From Apostichopus japonicus (lineage: Eukaryota > Echinodermata > Holothuroidea > Aspidochirotida > Stichopodidae), in contig NC_092566.1 in NCBI RefSeq assembly GCF_037975245.1, positions 16,033,001 through 16,097,000 on the forward strand: a stretch of DNA of 64,000 nucleotides. The letters run 5' to 3'. Both the position numbers and the translations under genes were made by a program. How positions within the stretch are numbered: the first letter of the stretch is position 1; each line of letters starts with the position of its first letter. Shown here one piece after another: positions 51,401 to 63,400 of this stretch. The notes below the pieces were generated by a model that saw only the letters and a program-made list of their open reading frames with translations, had not been told where the DNA came from and ran no database searches.

Positions 51401-54400
51401 AATTCTCCTTACGGGAATGATCAATACCGGAGAACGATAAAACCAAAGTTTTTAATTTCAGGAAGATCGGATCCCTAAAAGCAAAGTAAAGTTCGCTTGC
51501 GATTGCCGTGCGACTGTTTAAGTGGCATTAACATTTGATTGGTCAGGTCTCCTATTTTATGTTTGATATATGTATCTATAACATCTACCTGAATGAAACG
51601 TTTCGACACTTTACTTGAGAGCAACTTGAGTTAACTTAGAAGCTGTCCTACTGCAACGATTGCCGAGAAAAGCTCGAGTTGGTTTGATATGAGTATTTAT
51701 CATCCTCTCGATTCCAGAATGCTTATTAAATATTTCATAACCTTCAAGCATTGATCATAAAACATACAAACTGAGGGACAGACTTGGAATGAAGGTTAAT
51801 TTTTTTTTGTTTAAAGATGAGCATAAATATTTCCTGTCACATATAAATATGGAGCAGTCACCATAACTTACTTATAAGCTAAAATGAACAACGGAAAACT
51901 GATCCAAAAAAAAAAAAAAACCAGTAGGATTTCGGTTTGTTCATTTATTTTACATAAGTTATCGATAACAAGCTGTTATTTCTTTTGAAAAACCCTTCCC
52001 TGACACTTTCTAGGTAAGCTCACAAATTGAAATTGAGGATGTTATATTATCCCCATAGTTACATGGCATGGATTCTGCCTGGAGAACCTAGCAAAGAACG
52101 AAATAATCAGCCTGGAAAAGACTGTAATTTTATGACTAGCAGCCACCACTTGCATCTGCACTTGGATAGAAGACCAAATGATGGAGCTTCTATCCAAATG
52201 AAGCTATTCCAATATGACTATATACAGTAGGTATTTGCCACCAACTAAGGGCTGGATTGTATCGTGGTTAATTATGTCAACCCATCGGGTCAATTCAATT
52301 CTAGCCAAAAATTTCTTTTGCTCTCTAAAATTTCTACAAGATAACTTATTCAGTTGTTGGCATTGGTATACAACCCTGCATGCTTTTAATATCTCGAGAA
52401 ACGTTTGATACTGTTAGAATAGCAATATAAATGTATTGCAAGGTTTCTGGAATCGGCAATGAACCACAAGGCTCCAGTGTGTTTTTCTTTGTTTTACCAA
52501 TGCGATGTTTTCGTTTATAAAGAATCTGGCACTAGGAATACTGTGTTTGATTTGTGGGAATTTGGTGCGAAAAAAGGAATCAAATTTATTCATGATATTC
52601 AACGAGCTGTTGTAGAAGGATTCCGTGTGAATTTTACAAACATTGACATAACGATATAGTCACCATCTGAAGACATCCAAAGCAGTTAGAATTTCCTGAG
52701 TTCCCATTACCATGGAAACTGCAGCATGGCAATAGTAGTCCACAACTGCAGACGGATGCATGATAACGACATTTCGAATAAAAAACACACAAAAAAAGAA
52801 AACAATCAAACAAAAAACGAAATAAAATCAAAAACAAACGACGGTACAAAAGGTGTAAAGTTCTATCCGAGCTCGTCTTTTATTTGCATTGCTATGGTAA
52901 CATGATTATGTATAGTTCAACAGATGAGAATAATACTCTTGAAATATGATCCCTGTCCTCATGCAGCCAGTAGTTGTAGTAATTGAAAAATTTCTACCAC
53001 TGAGCATGATTTTAAAAAAAGACTGGCAAGAAACGGAATGCTGCTTAGGCCATTCCTTGATTAGTTTTTAATCGGGAAACACTTGGACTACATGAACCGG
53101 TCGGGACGATAAGTGCTCCGGGTTTTCTTTCCTCCGAGGAAAAGAGAAAAAAAAGTACTCTGCGGGAATATTGTATTTTTATCGCCGAGATAAAATGACT
53201 TCGCAATCTGTCACACCGACAGAGAATGGGGGGGGGGATGGAAGCAATCTTGTGGTGTACAGTGTATGTTAAAATACTGTAATACAGAAAAGAAAAAGAT
53301 AAAGGAAAAAAAAACAGAGACAGAAAGATACTGGCATTTTTCTGATCTCATTTCGGCAGAGAGTGAAACGTGATCACGAGACAAAAGGGAAGTATAAAAG
53401 CCGTGGCAAATTGGCAAGGGTGGTACATGACGAGAAATTGATGCCAATCTGTTGTGTACATTCTTTCCATGTTTTGTAAAAATTTAATACGCGAATGCAC
53501 TTTTAAGGTTGTGCCCTTCACGAATAGTTCACACTCTTTCTTTAATATTCCCTCGATCCTTTTGAAATTCATGGAAATTTTTCATGTCCTCGTTTCAATA
53601 TCATGTTTGGTTTCCCAAATGGGAGAAGTGTGGAGTCACTCTTACCGACCTTGCAAAATTGCGAGGGGACCGCGGGTTGCAAAGTCGGCAATGACTATAA
53701 CGCTGATCGCAAAGTTGGTAACTACTATTACGGTTAGAGTCGACCAACATGGCAACATACAGAAACGTTGTACTCAAAGCCGAAGGCAAAGTAAAATCAC
53801 ACGTCTGGAGTCTATGCATGCTAAGTTCTTCAATACTGCCCTGATTCCCTTTTGGGAAACATTTCATACTAGGTTTTGATTAAATCATTTATGCTTGAGT
53901 ACCCTGATCCCCCAATAATCTTAGATAGTAACATTTTCAAACTATTATTTTCAGGACAAATTGTTTCTTATCTCCTTTTAAATGTTATTGCACATATTAC
54001 TCATGAATTATTGTTTGGTCAATACCTTGGCCTATCATACTCAGTTTCTTAGACCTGGCTTGAAGAGGATCTTTTTTTTGGGGGGGGGAGGGGTTGCGGT
54101 GAGAGGTTGGGAGAGGGTGAGATGGGATTAGGGATCAAGAAGGGCAAATGTTGATCAACCTCAGAACAAACTTGATGAACATGTATAGTGAAGAACTAGA
54201 GAACCATACAGTGAATATTTGACCAAGCAGATAATTAAAGGCTTTACTGATTTCAACATAAATTATTATTACATGTTTCCCTAAGAACGTTTTACCGCCG
54301 TATTTGAATAATGCTTTAATAAATGCAAATTTTGGTTGTTATCAACATTTTTTGTATATGATATTAACTGGGGGATGCCTGAGAATATTGACGGAAAGTT

Positions 54401-57400
54401 AATTATGTGGCAACATCAGTTATTAAACAAATATCCCTTTTCATGACCAAATGTGCTTTATCACGAAAGCAGCATGATCAGCGCCTTAGAAAACTTGCAA
54501 AATTTACCTCCATCAAAATGGTGGAGCCCCATCACTTTTTAACACAAAAATTGCAAAAGTTTTATTCCCAAATCCTTAATTGACAATATGGTAATTTCTA
54601 CGAAAACTGAGACACCCTGGCCCCAAAAGTCCTCCTGCCTCTTGAAAACGATCCGTATCGGTTACATATCTCTGGTCAACCTTAAAATCGCAAATCTAGC
54701 GAGGCGTACTTGGACAAAAAAGAGTTATTTCATTCCGATGTACACGTGACGCATCGCCGAAACTGTTCGCATATTAACTCAAGTGTGCCGATATACATGC
54801 AATTGTGTGGAGAAGACTATAATAAGACTGATGGTATAGTTAATAATACTAGATGGAGATGATGATGATGCAAATATCTCTCACCCAACCTTCAGAAAGC
54901 TTCTCATGGCATGATGATAAAACAGATGGAGATTTCAAACATCGGAAATCTCCTTCATGACTGCGAAATTCGAGAGACTCCTCGTGAAATCAACTCGCGC
55001 TTGTCAATGGATCAGGAGACATCTCCAAGTACGATCCCCGAGAAGGTAATGAAGCAGTTTCGTACTTCGGTTTGATATCGAAACGATACAATACATCCGG
55101 AAAAGAACAGAACATATCAAAACTCTCAAAATCACCTTATCCTTGCATGAAAAACTCCGCAAAGGACGACACTGATGATCGCCCATGCAGCCAAAATAAG
55201 CTGAAGTGAAATTTGAATATCTTTCTCTCAACTTTTTTAAATTGACATTTTTTAACCATTTGTGGTAGTTTTTGAACATGTCAAGTACAACAGCCATAAT
55301 AAATATGATGCTACCCAACCCATGCAGGAACAGGATAATATTAAAGATAAAAACCCAAATAGCGACAAAATTTCAAACTGCAAGGCATTTTCAAGAGCCA
55401 ATGGGAACAAAAAAAATCTTCAGTGTGAACATGTATCACCAATGATCGTTGCATGCAAATGATTCCTGTTGTAATGACCGAAGCTTTTGCAACTCTTAAG
55501 AAAGACATTATTAAAAGCAATATTTTTGAGGAATTTTATATCATATCTCTGCCAAAATTGTCTTTTTCGCTTTCAGTGCAACTAAAATCACAGCGACTGG
55601 ATGTATAAATGGTGCATTTATTTGAAACTGTCAAATTAACATTGTCATATGTGATAGATTTGTTTCACTACTTATAGATCTGATCCAATATTTATAGATT
55701 GGATCCACTGTTTATAGATTCGATCCACTGTTTATAGATTCGATCCACTATTTATAAAACAGATTTCAACTAGGATTGACTTCATTTCATCTGAGAAATT
55801 TCTAAAATTTTGTTATCGATGCAATATGGAATTTTCTCAACCATTGTTACGACTCTAAAGTCTCAACTTTTTTCTATGATCTTAATCGACTTTGCCAAGG
55901 AAACATTTAACACAGTCTGCAAGTATATTGCACCAAACATTTAATGTAATATTTAATATTTAATGTACTGATCTTTCTTGTAATATATCTCTTAAAAATA
56001 TTGATGTTTTCATAGACTCGCCTTGAAAGTGGTTCTTCAAAGTCTGGACAGCTGTTCAGTATTCTATTTTTGTAAATTTGATCAAATTATTAATGTTTGG
56101 GGTTGGTGTTATAACCAATATAATTGCCTGTCATAATTGCTTTGTGTTGAAATGCCAGTGTGTTCATCAATGGAAAGCAATGATTGTTTAGGTTGAGGAT
56201 CAGTACAAGCAACAAATGATTTAAACTTGATTGTGTGGCGATAAACTTTGGAACCAAATGTAAGATCGGAGACATTCCTTCATAACACACTCGGTTTAAT
56301 TTCTAAAAAAATTGAACTCATCTAATCAATCTAAGACAACTGGCAACCTGCAGAGGAATCAAAATATCTTTTGGCAGGGTTACTTGTGAGAACCATGGTT
56401 TGGGGTGGGGGGATCAGGAGTCACTATTCTCACTGCTAGGTGAATTGGAGGGACAAGCTTTAGACTTAAGACAAGATTAAAATTATGTTAAAGATGTGGT
56501 TTTAAATTTATATCCTTAACTAATTCTCAAGTACTGACATGTTTTCTTTCTTGAAATGTGTTAGGCTCCCCATGAATCTGTCCAATTTTATCTGCGCAAG
56601 TTTTATTCATTTCTTTGTACTGTGGTAACATAGCATGAGTGCTTCTCACATTGATTGCACCTGTTGAACAACAACAAACGTTACGTCGCAGGCCGACATT
56701 CCCGGAACAAAAACCCTGGAAATTAGGTATTATCAGGATATGGCTGCTAAAATTATCCCCTTTATGATTTACTCACAAGATACATATTTCTGTGGTATTT
56801 ACAATTTACCAACGGAACATATAAACCCCATCATTTAACTTTTAGTTTGTGTTTGTGTTAAGACAGCAGGCAGTTTCAATCACCATTGAAGCATAAGAAA
56901 TAAAACCCAGATAGTAATATGGCCTGTGGCTGCATAACAGACACCAATTTGCATGCCACTTTCAGCCAAAGTAGTGATATGTCTTTATTTCTGGGAATAT
57001 AGAGGCACCGACCTAGAAATAAAGAGCATCACACATGGCTCTGTGCATCCTGAAAAATATAAAAGAGCAGCTTTTTTCCAGTGTTCAACAATTGTGGCAT
57101 GATAACGTTAGGTGGATATTCTACCGGTTAAAGATTTGCAAAGAGATTTTTAATACATTTCGGTGCAGATATATTTTTGTCATGACTTCTTTCTTATGTA
57201 AAACCTGACTTGTTTTTATCATTTTTAAAAATTTAATTCATTAGTATACAAGCTTCCAATCTTCCATTACCATTACCAAGGGAAATGTCAACTGCACCGT
57301 GGGTATTTTATGGATTGTGTCTGAACTTTAATTAGGGCTATGCGCTCGCTTCCAAGGTCTTCCCGCAGGCTGAAACCATAGCTCTGAAGTGTAATTATTA

Positions 57401-60400
57401 CAAATAATCCCAATAATTCACCAGAAATCACGAAACTAACTATACTGAATATGAAACATGATATCAAACTGTTATGGTCAGGTTAGGATACACTTTCTTT
57501 AATATACCTTCTAATCCATAGGGAATTTCCTCTTAAAAGTACTATAAAAACCAACATGTTTAAAACAAATGAAATCTAATCACCTAAAATCCCCCCTAAA
57601 CAATCCTTCTGATTCCTACAGCAACAACATCAAGCTGAGAAACCAAATTTTGAGGAAACAATGTTACCTTAAAATAAACTATTAAGTCATACTTGTTTAT
57701 CACATTGCTCCCCATATCCTCTTTAATGCATTGGACACAACATCTTTCTAGAAGATCAATGAATTAGCCTAATATGATGCAGGTACAGCTCAAATTAGCC
57801 TAGTGTTAACAGAAATGTGTATGATGATGTCTGTCTAGGGGCCACATGAAGTTGGAAGATTTAGATACTTATAACGCACTGCATATAATTGATTTTCTCA
57901 GATCGGTACTTATTGATTACATTCTTTTTTTTACCGATATGTTAACCATAAAGAGTGAAGGATACATATATATGTAACAAACTGATTACAATCTTGGTCA
58001 AGCCCACAACATTCAAGCAACTGTTAGTTATCACTACTTCAACGCATGTTTTGTGTTAAGTCACCAATTTTGTTAATTATAGCCATCACTTTTGAGTAAA
58101 TTACTCAAACTAACACTACAAACACATCACCAAAACTAGACACCATTCCTGCTTATTCTTCTTCCTATGAATTAATCTAACACACGTAGTCACACCAAAA
58201 ACAAAAACAAATTAAAACATTTTACTTCCTGATCATCATTTCGAAGAAACTTGACGATCCAGTCGAGTTAACTGAACTGCACCGTTATGGGATTTTTGGT
58301 ATCAAGTTTTTTCTTGAGTTTCACAAAAGACCGAAATCGACACCCAGAAGCTGTTATAATTAAGGATATTTATGTATTTATCTTCTTCTTCTTCTCGGCT
58401 TGAGTCTGTCTATCGGATCAGTTTGCAGGAACTAAATACAAACGTTTGAAACGGTAGAAGACTGTTGAGACTTGTGACCATGTCAAGTTTGGTAATTATA
58501 TGCATTTTAATGTATTATTTATCCACTCACCTTGACAGTATAGTTTTAAGGTACAATTTTTGTTTTTACCATTTTCTGATGAGATGCTGAGCAAGAAGAG
58601 ATATACAGTATAGGCCTACATCATTTTTGGTGCAGACAACCTTGTAGTGTTGGAATTTTCTGTTTACTTTGGATCAGGAGAAAGCCTGGTTTTTTATGTT
58701 GATCGCTAGTATACAAATCTGTCAAGATGCTTTAAGATTAAACTTTGATTACAAAATTACTGCTTGATGTGTGGGCAGTAAGAGGAAGCAGATAATATTA
58801 AGTAGATTAATTTATTAACAAATCGCTTGAATGGAATCATGTTGAGACTGAGAGTAACATTTAGGGGTTCCCCCCTCCTTCTTTTTTTATTGACCACATG
58901 TGACACAGCTGTACATAGTAACGAGAATTCTCAATTTGCACAACAAATCAACAATCGTACACTACCTCTTTGTGGGTGCCTTAATTGACAGATCATTCCC
59001 GAAGGCTTAATATAATATAATAGGTACACATATGTAATGGCCTTGTACTGCAGGTGTCTTGGTGCCTCTCATGTGTCTTGGTGCCTTTTTTAAGTGTCTT
59101 GGTTCCTTTTGGTGTCTTAGTGCCTTTAACATGTGTCTCAATTGGTGCCTTTCATGTGTTTCGATGCCTATTTTATGTCTCTTCAGTGATGCCTTGTATG
59201 TGTGTCTTGGTGCCTTTTATGTGTCTTGGTGCCTTTTATAAGTGTCTTGGTGCCTTTTATAAGTGTGTTGGTATCTTTGGTGTGTCTTGATGCCTTTTAT
59301 ATATGTCTCTTCCCTGATGCCTTTTATGTCTTGGTGCCGGCATAATATCCAACAGACTTTATAACATTCCACTATATACAATCTAAAGTGATAGCAAGTT
59401 TGTGACACCAGATCGCTACATGAATACTAAACGACATTGTCCACCTATGATAGTCGTGGAACGGTGTGGTAATGATAATACAAGCTAGCGCCAAACACAC
59501 TCGAATACTTTCTGCACATTTTGTGAAATTATTAACTACATTTAACAAAGCATGTTGCATTAGACTCTCAGCAAAAAGTATTGATTTCAGGGAGATAAGC
59601 ATAATCCCTTGGACAATGGTTTAGTAATTAAACTTCTTGGATGCACAGTTTTCTCATGTTTCTTAATTGGTTGTATATGTACATGACAATTTATTTATGT
59701 AAATAATACAGCAACATGGGTATAATATTCCACTCCATCATGCCCCCCTCCCGCCCACCCCCCTTTACTGACAGTTGCTTCTGATAGCAATTAGACCATG
59801 GTATCTCTAACACTTACAGTATATCTGTTGGCTTAAATTGACACAAGGAATATAAATAAAAGTTGACTACCATCTTATTAAGAATGTATTCTTTCCCCCT
59901 TTTAAATACACCAAATAGCTGCTACTTTCCTTTAACCTGAGTTATCATATTGCTTTCTACCATTTGACGAGTGTGACCGGACTTTCTACCTGTCCGTCCT
60001 TACTCGTAGGTCAGCATAGAGTGCCCTTAATTGCTCCGGTTGTACTCAACTATCGCAACCGACCAGAGGTCGAAATTTACAGCCACTGGGTAATCCCTTG
60101 GGGGTGAGAGTGGAGGCTGTACAACCCCTTAAAAGTGTTTTTTTTTTCTTTTTTCCGATGGCATGGTTGCAGTCAACGCATCCATACATCTCTTAAAGAT
60201 CACTGCATGAGAATGCCTCCTCGTTGGAAGGACTTCTAGAGTAAGTTAATTACCCTTCCGATCAATTTATGGAACTAAAACTGGTCCAAGAGTACCATCT
60301 CCTTCTCCGAGATGGATCGATAAACCGCGTAACAAGTAATGAGTGAAGGAGAAGAGGTATGACGTCAAGCTTTTTTGTTTTTTTTTTAAATTGAGAAAGG

Positions 60401-63400
60401 AAGTCAACTTGTTAAAGGTGCCTTTAATAATAACAAGGTTAACCTCTGCCCAAAGATAATACCCCAGTTTGGTCGTATATGCGAGACAGAGGAACCAAGT
60501 CCACTGTTCAGTATATAACGCTGATATTCTACTTTTCAATGCATGGGTCTCTTCCATTAACTATCCTTTCGCAACATGAATGTACCACACAGAAATCAGA
60601 TCAGAAATTAACACACAATATATTGACCTTTTCAAAAATTGAACATTCATGATGAAAACAATTACCAATGCCACAGATTTCAACTTTAACTAACGATCGA
60701 TTAAGCACTGGGGGGAGCTGACGAGCATAGCAAGAACTGTCTGGCCTTGTGAACATTACATTCACATCGAGAAAAATGAAAGAGAGAAGAAAATATGCAT
60801 ATGGGGGAAAAAAATGAATTAAATTACTTCACAAAAGATGAGAAGTCACAAAAAAAAAAATTTTAGACGAAAAAACTTGGGAATCAATTTGAGCTAGTTC
60901 CCAATCAATACTTTGCCGTACAGATGTAAGAAACTATGAAATATTATTACCAATGATTCATTGAACTACTACTACCGCTTGCTACCCGACGGCCTCAGTG
61001 GTACATGAGATGGGAAGCTGATTCATAATTAGCATATAGGTACCATTTGCCCTGTGGCCACAAAAATTGACAGTCATATTGCTGGCACATTGATCATAAG
61101 CAGCAAAGAAAAAAGAAGCCAAAAATTACTCTCGGGGGGGAAAAACTGCATGAAAACACGAGAGATGGTACTTAATTTGATTGCATTTCAGTACATATAC
61201 CCTCCGCAGAATTAGTCGACAAAAAAAATATATGTCACACAAAAACTCTTCTTTTTTTCCCTCTCCTTGCATGTGTATATGGTGTGTGTGTGTGCAAAGT
61301 TGTTTAATGTACACTATTGCTTTGGCATTGCTTCTATTTGCAGGTCATCTAATGTTAGTTCAGAAAAATGGCTGACGGTAGGAAAAATCTATAGTTCATG
61401 TATGGATGGGAGCATCATATTCCAACTAATTATTGATAATTTAATAACTAATTAATATTACAAAGTTCACCTGTTTAAAGGAGAATTCAACTTTACCAAT
61501 GAGCTAGGGAAAGAAAATCTGATTCCATTTGGGATGATGTCATGGGGCATAATATTATTAATATAATATTATTATAAATCTACAGTTCCGATAAGATAAA
61601 CAAGTGAGTTTTCCTGTTTATTATGCACGAATTATTTCCGTGTCGAATAAAAACAGGTGGAGTTCAAAACCTTCATTTAGAATATCAAATACAATGTACA
61701 AAAGGCAGGCTAACAAATGCGTGCCCTTTACGATCGAACCTTGTTTGGAACAGGGTTTTTTTTCTATGAATTTTTTGGGAGTTGACTAAAAATGGACAAG
61801 TTACAACCAAGCTGGTAGGGGATCATTATACAGTATTAAATATACTTGGAAATCCTGGTGTACACTGTGTACAAATCAATCATCTTTGTGTTAAAAGGGA
61901 AAAAATATTGTGACACATGCAAAAACTTAGAGATCTTGCTAAAGTGGCTTAAAAACAATTTGCCAACGTATTTTGAGCCAAATTCTATGACCGTCGAAGT
62001 GAACATATCTATTTGAAGACTATTCACATTTTTGGGGCAAATATTTGCTTTCACAAATTGTTTGGGCTGATATAAGCTGAGTGCACTTAAGGCAAATTTT
62101 TCAGACTGCTGGTAGAAAATCAAGCAATGGTTCTCTTTACTTCCATTCATAGTCAGGCCTTTAAGCAAACCATTCCCATCCTTGTTTCCTTGAGAAAACC
62201 AAGATTTAAGTCTAGAAGAGTCTAAGTTTTTTGGGGGAAAAATAGAAATTACATGTGTATCCCAATTAAGTGAATTCCAAGCAACAATTTGACAGCTGCA
62301 CAGAACGGATAGGACATCCACATACGTAAAGCTTTATCACAAAGCATCTTTGTACAATAATGAGTTATGTTAAAACTAGTAAATTTAACTCTTGATTTTT
62401 TAATAAACGCTATTTTGGGATACTGAGAATAATCTGTAAAAGTAGTCTCGTCTGATCGCGGGATTTCAATCTCAGGAAAAATTGATGGAGAAAATGGGGG
62501 GAAATAAAGTTACTTTAATACAAAAATATTTAAAATACTTGTATAACTAAAACTGCTATGTATTCCTGCAGAAGAGGTTGAATTTCGTTAACTCGCTTGG
62601 TAAGAATTGACTTGAAGAAGAACATGAATGTCTTCTACTCATATATGTGTCCAGCATTCCATTACAGGAAATTTTATGTTATAAGTTACTATGAGTTGTT
62701 TGACTAATTATGACACAGCAAAACCATGATCAACTGGTGGTTTACCATAAACGAGACAGATTTTTACTCCTTAATTCATTTGTAACTGAGAAATAAGAGC
62801 AGTATGCAATTTATGTATTAAAGCCTTGTGTATATATGTTCAGAAATGTTCACACAAGAAAAAAAAACATGGAAAAAGGAACAGAACAGAAAAGAAAAAT
62901 AAATAACTAAGTTTCTGATATATATATATATATCAGCATGTAGAAGTTTGGCATGGCGGGGGTGGGGATTGGAGGAGGGGAGGGGGGTTGGAGTAGGAGT
63001 GGGGGAGTGCTTTAGGTATAGTGTTGATGGACTAACATCTCCATTGAATAAATTAACTTTCAAGGTTGCATAATAATATGTCTTACAACATGCGTCACAC
63101 TTTTCCCTGACAAAATGTACCATTGATTTAATGTGTACATGTGCCATAAACCCCATTCTCCCATTCAGGTACATACATATATATGTATGTGAGGGTGGAC
63201 ACGCACCAATCTTTGAAGCATTTCGCTACATTAAGGGGCCACAATTTATCGACATAAGTCTTTACATGTCGAAAAGGGCCGATCAGAAAGCATTCTCAAA
63301 GGACAAAAAGCAAACTTACTTTTCATTTCACTCTCTGACGGTAGCAGAACTTCCATATACCAGGGACGACACCAAGTGACAAAACTAAATATCAGAGCCC

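Larger units (their letters stand above)
40229..63319. other. Intron 1 (23 kb)
   Basis: Very long phase-1 intron between the signal-anchor exon and the first EGF exon, mostly AT-rich unique sequence. Identified contents: direct repeats (43966-44025, 48110-48149, 55666-55755), a MITE-like element (49243-49401), a LINE 3' end (50554-50932), X-box-like palindromes (51354-52901), a minisatellite (59054-59338) and one orphan exon candidate (58531-58586). No separate nested gene is supported. Confidence 0.65.

Noticed and set aside
61468-61500. 33-nt candidate exon with a good acceptor (TTTCCCTAG) and GTGAAC donor
   Set aside because: From exon 1 phase it hits a stop at once. The donor is weak and the sequence looks like part of a repeat.
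61836-62321. 161-residue minus-strand open frame in intron 1
   Set aside because: Longest non-exonic frame, but its composition is that of random AT-rich sequence. There is no domain, no cysteine pattern, and no splice sites matching the gene.
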